From NCBI GenBank assembly GCA_964631565.1, contig CAZVYJ010000021.1, positions 1 through 49,950 of the forward strand: a stretch of DNA of 49,950 nucleotides, in the 5' to 3' direction. Both the position numbers and the translations under genes were made by a program. This stretch comes from CAZVYJ01 sp964631565 (GTDB lineage Bacteria; Planctomycetota; Phycisphaerae; SM23-33). Shown here piece by piece: positions 23,204 to 30,922 of the stretch; position 1 is the first letter of the stretch; every line of letters starts with the position of its first letter. The notes beneath the pieces were generated by a model. It did not search any database. It was not told the origin of the DNA and worked only from the letters and a program-made list of their open reading frames with translations.

Positions 23204-24190
23204 TTATATCCAGTCGGCCAGCTGCTCCGCGAAATAGGTTATTATCAGGTCCGCACCCGCCCGCTTGATTGCGGTTGTTACCTCGATGACGGCGGCCTTT
23301 TCGTCCAGCCAGCCCGCGCGGGCAGCCGCCTTCAGCGATGCGTATTCGCCGCTGACGTGGTACGCCGCAAGCGGGGCGTCGAATCGTCTGCGGACTTCCG
23401 CGATTATGTCGAGATACGTGGCGGCCGGCTTGACCATTATTATGTCGGCGCCTTCGTCAAGGTCGGCTGCCGCTTCAAGGGCAGCCTGGCCTGCGGCGCG
23501 GAAATCCATCTGGTACGACCGCCTGTCGCCGAACGCCGGCGGGCTTTCGGCCGCCTCGCGGAACGGGCCGTACATGCTGCTGGCGAATTTTACGGCGTAG
23601 GACATTATCGGCGTCCGCTCGAACCCGGCTCCGTCAAGTGCGGCACGAATCGCGGCGACCTGGCCGTCCATCATCGCCGATGGCGCGATGACATCGGCGC
23701 CGGCCTGCGCCTGCGATATCGCCGCCCGGGCGAGCGACTGCAGCGCCGCGTCGTTATCGACGTCGGCCGAGCCGTCGGACAGTTTTTTTACCGGCCCGCA
23801 ATGGCCGTGGTCGGTGTATTCGCACAGGCACGTGTCGGTGATGACCAGAAGTTGCGGCAGCTTGTCCTTAAGCTCCCTCGCAAGCCGCTGGACAGGGGCC
23901 TTGGCGTTCCATGCCTGCGTGCCTTCGGCGTCTTTCTTCTCCGGGATGCCGAACAGCAGCACCGCCCGCAGCCCCTTGTCGGCCCAGCGGCGAGCGGTCT
24001 CGACGGCTGTGTCCACAGAGAACTGGTACTGGCCCGGCATGGAGGATATCTCGCTGCGGACGCCCTCGCCGCTGCGAACGAACAGCGGGGCGATAAGCTC
24101 ATCCCGCGACAGCCGCACGCCGGCGAGCATCTCGCGCAGCGTAGCGTTGTAGCGAAGCCGGCGCAGCCGTTTGTGTGGAAAATTCACCAT
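23204..24190 (-). CDS. hemB: Delta-aminolevulinic acid dehydratase (porphobilinogen synthase)
   Basis: 328 aa. It condenses two 5-aminolevulinate molecules to porphobilinogen, the entry to all tetrapyrroles. Schiff-base lysines are K201 (YAVKFAS) and K254 (IIMVKPA). Catalytic zinc cysteines C121, C123 and C131 (DTCLCEYTDHGHC) are all present, so this is the zinc-dependent class. It supplies the siroheme route that ends in AhbC/AhbD (4-6.1 kb). It is divergent from the purine permease, whose promoter lies in the gap, and is followed by the Nudix gene. Confidence 0.95.
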   Translation of the reverse strand: MVNFPHKRLRRLRYNATLREMLAGVRLSRDELIAPLFVRSGEGVRSEISSMPGQYQFSVDTAVETARRWADKGLRAVLLFGIPEKKDAEGTQAWNAKAPVQRLARELKDKLPQLLVITDTCLCEYTDHGHCGPVKKLSDGSADVDNDAALQSLARAAISQAQAGADVIAPSAMMDGQVAAIRAALDGAGFERTPIMSYAVKFASSMYGPFREAAESPPAFGDRRSYQMDFRAAGQAALEAAADLDEGADIIMVKPAATYLDIIAEVRRRFDAPLAAYHVSGEYASLKAAARAGWLDEKAAVIEVTTAIKRAGADLIITYFAEQLADWI

Positions 24191-24249
24191 GTCAGAATTC
24201 TATAATGCTTTCCTCAGGACTCAAAGGCTATTTCGGGCGGGTTAAACTA

Positions 24250-24278
24250 TTGACATACAGCGGCAGGGATTTAAGAAT
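24250..24278 (+). promoter_or_regulatory. Candidate promoter of the purine permease gene
   Basis: TTGACA (24250-24255) with a 17-nt spacer and AAGAAT (24273-24278, 4/6). Transcription would begin about 30 nt before the start codon at 24316. Confidence 0.45.
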
Positions 24279-24315
24279 CGTGGCAATCATATCTAAAGCG
24301 ACGAAAGGAATCGGC

Positions 24316-25680
24316 ATGTTTCATATAAAAGAGCGTGGCAGCACGGTCGGGCGGGAAATTCTCGGCGGCGTTACCACATTCATGGCGATGAGCTACATAA
24401 TCTTCGTGCAGATAGGCCTGCTGGGCAACGTTTGCGGCATGGATCACGGCGGCGTGATGATGGCGACGTGCTTTTCGGCGGCTGCCGCGTCGATTCTCAT
24501 GGGTCTGCTGGCGAACTACCCGATAGCGCTCGCGCCCGGCATGGGCGAGAACTTTTTCTTCGCGTTCACGATAGTTCCTGCCGCCGCGGCGTGGGGATTC
24601 GGCGTGCCCTGGCAGGTGGGCATGGCGATGGTGTGCTGCAGCGGCGTGGTGTTCCTGCTGCTTTCGACTGTCGGTTTCCGTTCGCGGCTGCTCAATTCGA
24701 TTCCCGACTCGCTCAAAAGCGGCATCGCCGCGGGCATCGGACTGTTCATTGTCGTTATCGGCTTCAACTACGGCAACCTCACCAGGGCCGGCGGGGCGCT
24801 GCTGGAAACGCCGGGGCTTGGCGATAACCAGGTGGCGTGGCTGACGCTTATCGGCCTGGGCGTGACGATGCTGCTGATGGCGTTTCACGTGCGCGGCGCG
24901 ATTCTCCTCGGCATTCTGGTGACAACCGGAGTTGCGATGGCAATGGGGCAGGTAAGCTGGTGCGGCTCGCCGGTAGACATGCCCAGCGGCATCGAGGAAA
25001 CCGCCGGCGGATTCATCCCCGGATTCGAGGGCCTGTGGAATACAATCTGGTCGCAGCACGCCGCAGAAGCACTGGCGTTTGTGTTCATCCTGCTTTTCAT
25101 GGACATGTTCGATACTGTCGGGACGCTGGTGGGCGTTTCCCGGCGGGCCGGACTCATGAAAGACGGCCGCCTGCCCGGCGCTGAAAGGGCCCTTGCCGCC
25201 GATGCCGCCGGTACGGTTATCGGTGCGGTGATGGGCACGACGACCGTCACGAGCTACATCGAGTCGGTCACGGGCGTCGAGTCCGGCGCGCGGACCGGCC
25301 TGGCGGCGATTGTCACCGGCCTGCTGATGGCTGCGGCGGTATTTTTCCAGCCGCTGTGCAAAATGATTGGCGGCGGCGTGGAAATTGCCCCGGGCGTCAT
25401 AAAATATCCGCTGGTGGCTCCCGCGCTGATTATCGTCGGTGCGATGATGCTTCGCGTACTGATGCAGGTGAACTGGGACGACGTGACGGAATACGTGCCG
25501 GCCTGTCTGACAATGATAGCCATGCCGCTTGCCTACAGCATTTCCGCGGGCATCGCGATCGGGTTCATAAGCTACGCGTTCGGCAAGCTTGTGACAGGGC
25601 GGGTCAAACAGTGCTCGCTGCTGGTCTATATTTTCGCGATCCTGTTTGTCGTGCTGTACGTGGTGAAAACGATGCTGTGA
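24316..25680 (+). CDS. NCS2-type (AzgA-like) purine permease
   Basis: 454 aa, about 12-14 membrane helices. The family hallmarks are the N-terminal REILGGVTTFMAMSYIIFV, the APGMGENFFFAF substrate loop, and TTTVTSYIESVTGVESGART near the second half-repeat. AzgA/PbuG-type carriers import adenine, guanine or hypoxanthine with protons. AAAGGA lies 6 nt before the ATG. It is divergent from hemB, and a duplicated hairpin follows the stop codon, separating it from the convergent metalloprotease. purA is elsewhere in the window, but there is no purine operon here. Confidence 0.9.
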   Translation: MFHIKERGSTVGREILGGVTTFMAMSYIIFVQIGLLGNVCGMDHGGVMMATCFSAAAASILMGLLANYPIALAPGMGENFFFAFTIVPAAAAWGFGVPWQVGMAMVCCSGVVFLLLSTVGFRSRLLNSIPDSLKSGIAAGIGLFIVVIGFNYGNLTRAGGALLETPGLGDNQVAWLTLIGLGVTMLLMAFHVRGAILLGILVTTGVAMAMGQVSWCGSPVDMPSGIEETAGGFIPGFEGLWNTIWSQHAAEALAFVFILLFMDMFDTVGTLVGVSRRAGLMKDGRLPGAERALAADAAGTVIGAVMGTTTVTSYIESVTGVESGARTGLAAIVTGLLMAAAVFFQPLCKMIGGGVEIAPGVIKYPLVAPALIIVGAMMLRVLMQVNWDDVTEYVPACLTMIAMPLAYSISAGIAIGFISYAFGKLVTGRVKQCSLLVYIFAILFVVLYVVKTML

Positions 25681-25698
25681 TGAAATATGCAAAAGCCC

Positions 25699-25762
25699 CG
25701 TGTCGCAAGCGACACGCTCTGGGCAGGATTTCAAAAAGCCCCGTGTCGCAAGCGACACGGGG
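25699..25762. terminator. Duplicated hairpins between convergent genes
   Basis: CGTGTCGC-AA-GCGACACG at 25699-25716, and a longer copy CCCCGTGTCGC-AA-GCGACACGGGG at 25739-25762. Both sit in the repeated context aaaagcccCGTGTCGC. The second has an 11-bp stem followed by TTAAATAAAG and preceded by CAAAAAG, so it could terminate both convergent genes. The duplication suggests a mobile palindromic repeat doing the job. Confidence 0.6.
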
Positions 25763-25783
25763 TTAAATAAAGAACAAAAAACG

Positions 25784-26947
25784 TCATTCCGCAGCGCCGA
25801 GCGGCTGAAGGACGGTCATTTCACGCCCGTTGCGTTTCAGGATTATCTTGACGGTCTGGTTGGCCCTTGCAGTGCGGACCGCGCCGACGAACTCGGCCGG
25901 GTTGCTTACCTTGTGGCCGTTGAACTCCGTGATGATGTCGCCGATTTGTATTCTGCCGGCCTTCTGTGCTGCGCTGCCGGCCAGCAGCCCGATGACCTTA
26001 ACACCTCCCGTATCGGCGTGAACCTGCAGGCCCAGCCTGGCCTGGGCCGACTGCAGCTCGCCCCACGGAAGTTTCAGTTCGGATGCCCATTTGAGCCAGT
26101 CTTCGTCAATCTGGAACGCGCGTTTGCCGAGAACTTTCTCCATCGCCTTCAGGCCGGTGGGGTCTTTGTCGTAGCCTTTCTTGTATGCGTCGTACCATTT
26201 GGCCAGCACGCCCTGGTCCTGTAGGTAGAACATCAGGTAGCGGGCCTCGGCGTAGCAGAGTTCGGCGCTGTCCTGGAATTCTTTCGAATCGTATTTGACG
26301 AGGTCGCTGACGGCGATGGCGTTTTTCTGCCGGATCGCTTTCTGGAACACCAGCAGCCTGGCGTCCGGCTGGGCGGTCAGGCCGGTTGACGTCAGCACCG
26401 GCGATTCAAAAAGCGTCGCGAAGCCTTCGCATATCCATGTCGGGTGCGATTGTTTCGCGGCGGCCATGTCGCCATGATGCAGCGCGTGCGTGAACTCGTG
26501 AATGAGCACGCGGCCGCGGTCTATCGCAATAAGCGTTTTGGTCGAAGGCGTGTAAAAACCTTTTATCTTTTCCGACGGCGTGAGCTTTTTGTAGTCGTCA
26601 ACCGTGGGCAGGATTATCGTTATGTTCCACGTCGGCGGTTCGATCGAAAGCGTGCTGCGGAAAGCATCGGCGAAAACGGCGAGCGATGCGGTTGTTTCAT
26701 CAAGATGCGTTTTGTCCAGTGCGCTTATGTAAAGCAGCCGCCTCGGCGAGTCGTAGCTGGCCGTGTAGCCTTTGCCGAACTTCTGCAGATGCTCGGCGGC
26801 AATCTGTTTGGCCTCGGCTGCGAGCTGTTTTTGTTCCTGATTCCGGTCGTCCTTTTCGTCGCCGCCCCGGCATATCGCAGCCAGAATGAGCGTCGCCGCA
26901 AGGGCCGTTCCATACAGGCGCAGGGATTTCTTCGTATTTATACCCAT
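25784..26947 (-). CDS. Exported zinc metallopeptidase-like protein with PDZ domain
   Basis: 387 aa. The signal anchor LYGTALAATLILAAICRGG is followed by a charged helix. The catalytic motif is HEFTH (H150, E151, H154) with a downstream Glu in ICEGFATLFES as probable third ligand, as in the gluzincin/peptidase MA-like group. Residues about 300-387 form a PDZ domain (LGLQVHADTGGVKVIGL, then IGDIITEFNGH). It would act outside the cytoplasmic membrane. Substrate unknown. Planctomycetes carry many such proteins. It is convergent with the purine permease and separated from it by two hairpins. Confidence 0.78.
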   Translation of the reverse strand: MGINTKKSLRLYGTALAATLILAAICRGGDEKDDRNQEQKQLAAEAKQIAAEHLQKFGKGYTASYDSPRRLLYISALDKTHLDETTASLAVFADAFRSTLSIEPPTWNITIILPTVDDYKKLTPSEKIKGFYTPSTKTLIAIDRGRVLIHEFTHALHHGDMAAAKQSHPTWICEGFATLFESPVLTSTGLTAQPDARLLVFQKAIRQKNAIAVSDLVKYDSKEFQDSAELCYAEARYLMFYLQDQGVLAKWYDAYKKGYDKDPTGLKAMEKVLGKRAFQIDEDWLKWASELKLPWGELQSAQARLGLQVHADTGGVKVIGLLAGSAAQKAGRIQIGDIITEFNGHKVSNPAEFVGAVRTARANQTVKIILKRNGREMTVLQPLGAAE

Positions 26948-27002
26948 ACTGCAAGTCTTATCGACCCGGCAGAAAGGGGTGATGAGTAAGAATCGCGAGG
27001 TT

Positions 27003-27719
27003 TTATCTTATGGAGACGGTGGCGCCCGGCAGGATGTCTGCGAGCATTTTTACGCTTTCCGGGCGGGAATGATGCGTGAACGACACGTAAAAAGTTATCG
27101 TTTCCGTACGCGCCTCGGCGCTGCGGTCGTAGGCGATGTCGGTGACTTTTATTCCTTTACTCTCAAGGACCTGTTTTATGGCTGAGATATTATCTTTCTC
27201 GCTGATAGGGGCCGTCACCGTCACTGTTCTGTAACTTTTCGACGGTATGGCCACATCCAGCTTCGAGAGGAGAAACAGCACGCAGACCACCAGGCCGGTC
27301 GCTATCGCTGCGATGTCAAACATGCCGAATCCGCAGGCCAGGCCGACCGCTGCGGTGCACCACAGGCTCGCAGCCGTAGTCAGTCCGCGCACACCGACGT
27401 TGTAGCGGATAATCGTACCTGCACCGAGGAAGCCGATGCCGGCCATGATTCCGTATGCAAGACGGGCCGGATCGACACGATAGGCGGTGTCTGCCGACTT
27501 GTCGCCGTAAGCCTCTCCAAAATGCAGGCTTACAATCATGACTAAGGCCGAGCCGAGTGCAACGAGAGTCTGCGTTCGGAAGCCGGCGCTTCGCCCGTGG
27601 TATTCGCGTTCCATGCCTATGATGCCGCCCAGGACCGCCGCGACAAACAGTTTTACGGTTGCCTGTGCGGTCCACGGCCAGTTTTCGATAAACTGCATTG
27701 CGATAGTGTGGATTTGCAT
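27003..27719 (-). CDS. MgtC/SapB family membrane protein
   Basis: 238 aa. About five membrane helices in residues 10-150 carry the family core GGIIGMEREYHGRSAGFRTQ, GIGFLGAGTII and GLTTAASLWCTAAVGLACG. The C-terminal 80 residues form a small ACT-like soluble domain (TVTVTAPISEKDNISAIKQV). MgtC-like proteins affect magnesium homeostasis and membrane ATPase activity; not all members are transporters. Start at 27719 (MQIHTIAMQF) with a second ATG at 27698; neither has a good ribosome site. It is divergent from nrdR, sharing a 186-nt control region. Confidence 0.85.
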   Translation of the reverse strand: MQIHTIAMQFIENWPWTAQATVKLFVAAVLGGIIGMEREYHGRSAGFRTQTLVALGSALVMIVSLHFGEAYGDKSADTAYRVDPARLAYGIMAGIGFLGAGTIIRYNVGVRGLTTAASLWCTAAVGLACGFGMFDIAAIATGLVVCVLFLLSKLDVAIPSKSYRTVTVTAPISEKDNISAIKQVLESKGIKVTDIAYDRSAEARTETITFYVSFTHHSRPESVKMLADILPGATVSIR

Positions 27720-27825
27720 AGCGTTAGGATATATCGGCCTGCCGGGCGGTTTGGGGTCAGGGTTTTTGCTGCGGCTCAGCCCGCTTATGTGGCGTTCCGG
27801 CGGCGATTTGAGAAGGGTCTTTGCC

Positions 27826-27854
27826 TTGACACACAAAATATTGTCTGTTACGCT
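27826..27854 (+). promoter_or_regulatory. Promoter of nrdR operon
   Basis: TTGACA (27826-27831), 17-nt spacer, TACGCT (27849-27854). The -35 is perfect and the -10 is poor (3/6). A NrdR-box-like sequence fills the spacer, which is consistent with repression by occlusion. Confidence 0.5.
27831..27846 (+). promoter_or_regulatory. NrdR box 1
   Basis: ACACAAAATATTGTCT matches the NrdR box consensus (aCaCwAtATaTwGtgt, from memory) at 14 of 16 positions. It overlaps the promoter spacer of the operon whose first gene is nrdR, which suggests autoregulation. Confidence 0.6.
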
Positions 27855-27861
27855 GACTGAT

Positions 27862-27877
27862 ATCCCACATATAGGTA
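27862..27877 (+). promoter_or_regulatory. NrdR box 2 (weaker)
   Basis: ATCCCACATATAGGTA begins exactly 31 bp after box 1, the helical phase usual for paired NrdR boxes. Only about 9 of 16 positions match, but the C..A.ATATAG core is kept. It also lies in a CCCACA...TGTGGG inverted repeat (27864-27887). Confidence 0.4.
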
Positions 27878-27905
27878 GATTTGTGGGAAGGGAAGGTGAC
27901 TGGCC

Positions 27906-28415
27906 ATGCAGTGTCCCTTCTGTGGCAAAGATAACGACAAGGTGGTTGACTCCCGCAGCAGCGAGGGCGGCCGGGTTGTGCGCCGCCGGCGGGAGTGCCT
28001 CGCCTGCGAGCGGAGGTTCACCACTTACGAGAGGCCGGAGGAGACGATCAGGCTGACCGTCATCAAAAAGGACGGATCGAGGGCTCCCTATGAGCGGCAG
28101 AAGATTATCGCCGGCCTTCAGAAGGCGTGTTACAAGCGCCCTGTGACCGACGAGCAGATACGCAAGGTGCTCGAGGATACGGAAGAGGAGATTTTCCGCA
28201 AATTCGACAGGGATGTTCCGTCGAGTTTCATCGGCGACTGCGTAAGCCACCTGCTCGGCAAGGTGGACAAGATTGCGTATGTCCGTTTTGCGAGCGTGTA
28301 TCGCGACTTTGCCGATGTCGGCGAGCTTATAGAACAGGCCAGAGAGGTTGAAAAGACGCCGACAGTGGGGCCGGAGCAGAAGGATCTGTTCGAGCCGCCC
28401 GAAGAGCAGCGTTAG
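27906..28415 (+). CDS. nrdR: Transcriptional repressor NrdR
   Basis: 169 aa, full length. The N-terminal zinc ribbon has C3, C6, C31, C34 (CPFC and CLAC) with RRRRECLACERRFTTYE, the DNA-binding signature. The ATP-cone (about 49-139) has VIKKDGSRAPYERQKII and ends AYVRFASVYRDF. NrdR senses ATP/dATP and represses ribonucleotide reductase genes. No nrd reductase gene is in the window; instead it heads an operon with another ATP-cone protein and a Spo11-like gene. AAGG precedes the ATG at 27906. Predicted NrdR boxes upstream suggest self-control. Confidence 0.95.
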   Translation: MQCPFCGKDNDKVVDSRSSEGGRVVRRRRECLACERRFTTYERPEETIRLTVIKKDGSRAPYERQKIIAGLQKACYKRPVTDEQIRKVLEDTEEEIFRKFDRDVPSSFIGDCVSHLLGKVDKIAYVRFASVYRDFADVGELIEQAREVEKTPTVGPEQKDLFEPPEEQR

Positions 28416-28468
28416 AAGAGTGGCGTTAACTGAAGATGATGGGTTGTCAGGAAGGGAGTTCTGGCGAC

Positions 28469-29002
28469 GTGGAAGAGTTACGGAAGATAATGGTTCTGAA
28501 GGCGGACGGCTCGGTCGAAGCCTTCGACCGCATGAAGCTCACATCGTCCATGTGGCGTGCCATGCACGGCGCGGGGGGCAAATTCCGCGACGCGCGAAGT
28601 CTGGCGGAAACCATCGAGATATATCTCACCAGGAAAAATCAGACGTCCATCGAGACAACGGCGATTGCCGGAATGTGCGCGAAGATAATGCGCCGCGTGC
28701 TGTTGTCCGAGGCGGCCGACCGCTACGAAGCCTACCATGCGTGGCGGGAAGACAGGCGCGGCCAACTGCATCTCCGTCACGACGGCGGCATGGAAACGCT
28801 GTGGGACAAGAACTGGATCAGCGAACTGGCTGGAAGATGCTGGAACCTTTCGCCGGTTACATCACGCATAATCGCCGGAATGGTGGAGCGGGAGATTCTG
28901 GAGGGCGAGCGGGACGTGCTGTATCGCGATGAAGTCATCGCCATGCTTAACGATCACGTCACTTCTCTTGGTCTGGCCGATGCAGTTCCGGTCAGACCAT
29001 AG
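28469..29002 (+). CDS. Stand-alone ATP-cone domain protein
   Basis: About 177 aa from GTG 28469, which has AGGGAG upstream; the ATG at 28436 in the same frame lacks a site. Residues about 8-100 form an ATP-cone: VLKADGSVEAFDRMKLTSSM, the middle helix ARSLAETIEIYL, and the closing ADRYEAYHAWRED like the NrdR/NrdA cone ends. There is no zinc ribbon, so it is not a second NrdR. The C-terminal 75 residues (GGMETLWDKNWISELAGRCW and on) are unassigned and helical. It sits between nrdR and top6A with 24 nt to the latter. It probably senses adenine nucleotides; its partner is unknown. Confidence 0.72.
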   Translation: MEELRKIMVLKADGSVEAFDRMKLTSSMWRAMHGAGGKFRDARSLAETIEIYLTRKNQTSIETTAIAGMCAKIMRRVLLSEAADRYEAYHAWREDRRGQLHLRHDGGMETLWDKNWISELAGRCWNLSPVTSRIIAGMVEREILEGERDVLYRDEVIAMLNDHVTSLGLADAVPVRP

Positions 29003-29025
29003 AAGGCGGTCAGGAAAGGCGTTTC

Positions 29026-30120
29026 ATGTCGAGCAGAAAAGATGACATTATCGGTGATATTCGCAGCCAGGCAAAGGGCGTTTACGACCGGATAGACCAC
29101 AAGCAGAAGCCGCAGATGAAGCTGCCTGTCCGTTCGCTCGCCAACGTGAAATACAGCTCCAGCCCGGGGTATTTCCAGCTCAAGGGCCGCAACAAGATCC
29201 GCACGCTTACCGTCGGCACGGTCAAAACATTCGCCCAGACGCTCAAGATGCTCGGCATGAGCCTTGAGCTTATCAAGACCGGCCGGCACTCCACGAAGCG
29301 AGAGGCATACTATCAGGCGTATAACTGGGGGGAGGCCGCGTTCAGCGGACAGGAAGAATCCGACACGGTCATGGACGACGTCGAGGCCATGCTGGCGGTA
29401 AATCGAGAGAAGATGCATTTTCGGGCCGACGAGCACGGCGGCGAGGTCGCAGGCGAACTTGTAGTCATCGACCGCGACCGGAAGACCGGAAAAAAACTCG
29501 AAATCGACTGCACCAGATTCGGCAGCGGCGCCTATAGCGTGCCGACAGTCGTCGAAGAGCTGCAGTTCCAGACGAAGGCGAAGTTCATACTGGCCATCGA
29601 GACGAAGGGCATGTTCGAACGTCTTGTCGAGGAGGATTTCTACGACAAGCACCACTGCATACTGGTTTCGATGGGCGGCGTGCCCAGCCGTGCCTGCAGG
29701 CGGTTCATCAGGCGGCTGGCCGATGAAAAGAAAATTCCAGTCTACGTCTTCACCGACGGCGATCCTTACGGTTACCTGAACATCTACCGGACGCTGAAGG
29801 TCGGCTCGGGCAACGCGGCCCACCTGAACGAATTTTTCTGTGTCCCTCAGGCGAAATTCCTGGGTGTGACGCCGAGCGACATAAAAGAATACAAGCTGCC
29901 CACGCACCAGCTGAAGGATGTCGACAAGAAGCGGGCCAATGACGCCATGAAGAACGACCCGTTCGTCAAACACTACAAGGCGTGGCGGGAAGCCATCGAA
30001 GGCATGCTGAGCATGGGCGTCCGCGTCGAGCAGCAGGCGTTGGCCAAGCACGGCCTGGAGTTCGTGGCGAAAACATACCTGCCTCAGAAGCTCATGCAGG
30101 TTGATAAGTTCCTGCCGTGA
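29026..30120 (+). CDS. DNA topoisomerase VI subunit A / Spo11 homologue
   Basis: 364 aa, the usual size for Top6A. The winged-helix catalytic region holds the tyrosine in RHSTKREAYYQAYNW (Y95/Y96, the second expected to attack DNA). The Toprim domain has its Glu in LAIETKGMFERL (E192) and the metal DxD in VFTDGDPYGY (D244, D246). Archaeal topoisomerase VI is an A2B2 ATP-dependent type IIB enzyme; Spo11 is its meiotic relative. No B subunit (GHKL ATPase) is next to it, whereas B normally adjoins A. It may work with a distant B, or alone like the single-subunit A-type proteins. AAAGG 7 nt upstream supports the start. Confidence 0.88.
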   Translation: MSSRKDDIIGDIRSQAKGVYDRIDHKQKPQMKLPVRSLANVKYSSSPGYFQLKGRNKIRTLTVGTVKTFAQTLKMLGMSLELIKTGRHSTKREAYYQAYNWGEAAFSGQEESDTVMDDVEAMLAVNREKMHFRADEHGGEVAGELVVIDRDRKTGKKLEIDCTRFGSGAYSVPTVVEELQFQTKAKFILAIETKGMFERLVEEDFYDKHHCILVSMGGVPSRACRRFIRRLADEKKIPVYVFTDGDPYGYLNIYRTLKVGSGNAAHLNEFFCVPQAKFLGVTPSDIKEYKLPTHQLKDVDKKRANDAMKNDPFVKHYKAWREAIEGMLSMGVRVEQQALAKHGLEFVAKTYLPQKLMQVDKFLP

Positions 30121-30188
30121 CGAGAAGGAGATGCCAATTTTTATTGCATCGCGACGGCAAATACGTACATTCCATGCAGTGTTAAACT

Positions 30189-30203
30189 CCGGGAAAATCC
30201 CGG
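30189..30203 (+). promoter_or_regulatory. Hairpin just before the DUF47 ribosome site
   Basis: CCGGGA-AAA-TCCCGG forms a 6-bp stem with a 3-nt loop directly abutting the AAGGAG site at 30204-30209. It lies in the 96-nt gap after the Top6A gene and may modulate translation or mark an mRNA end. Confidence 0.35.
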
Positions 30204-30216
30204 AAGGAGTTGATAT

Positions 30217-30888
30217 ATGCGCAACCTTTTGGGCATTTTTGGTCGCTCCCCGTTTGAACTGCTTGTAGTTCATGCCAAAAAAGTGCATGAATGTGTTTCT
30301 CTGATAAGGCCGATTGCGGAAGCAATAGTCGCCGCCGACACCGCCAAACTGGAGAAACTCCAGCATGATATGTCCAAAACGGAATACGAAGCCGACCTGA
30401 TCAAGGACCAGATACGCCAGCAGCTTCCCAAGAAGTACTTTTTTTCCATCGGCCGCGAAGACCTGGCCCGGTTCCTCGCACAGATGGACAAGATAGCCGA
30501 CGACGCCGAAGATTTCGCCGTTATCGCGACGCTTCGGACAATACAGATGCCTTCCGAGCTTGTCGAAACGTTCATGTCGCTGGTGGACAAGGTTCTGGAA
30601 GTCAGCAGCTGCCTGCTGGACCTGGCTGAGCATCTGGCGATTCTCCAGAAAGAGGCCTTCACGGGTGATGACGCCGCAGGTGTGCTTGCGAAAATAGAGC
30701 AGGTCTGCCACATGGAGTGGGAGTCCGACAAGATCAGCCGCAAATTCGCCCGACAGTTCTTCCGGATACCGAACCTGGACTTTATCACCATAATGATCTG
30801 CGAGAAACTCAGTGCCGCATTGAGAGGCATTGCGGATCATGCTGAAAATGTAGGCAAGAATCTGCGTCTGATGATAATTCGCAAATAA
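30217..30888 (+). CDS. DUF47/PhoU-like phosphate transport regulator
   Basis: 223 aa, all-helical PhoU-like protein of the DUF47 (TIGR00153) family. Helices carry the acidic E/D-rich metal-binding pattern (MSKTEYEADLIKDQIRQQL, QMDKIADDAEDFAV, MEWESDKISRKF). Such proteins are almost always cotranscribed with PiT transporters and modulate them. GGAG sits 8 nt before the ATG, and the PiT gene starts 34 nt downstream. Confidence 0.9.
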   Translation: MRNLLGIFGRSPFELLVVHAKKVHECVSLIRPIAEAIVAADTAKLEKLQHDMSKTEYEADLIKDQIRQQLPKKYFFSIGREDLARFLAQMDKIADDAEDFAVIATLRTIQMPSELVETFMSLVDKVLEVSSCLLDLAEHLAILQKEAFTGDDAAGVLAKIEQVCHMEWESDKISRKFARQFFRIPNLDFITIMICEKLSAALRGIADHAENVGKNLRLMIIRK

Positions 30889-30922
30889 TCCCTGATATCC
30901 CAGCCGATTTGGAGAATACGAT

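Noticed and set aside
24271..25758. 495-codon minus-strand open frame
   Set aside because: Antisense to the NCS2 permease; His/Arg-rich composition is typical of a shadow.
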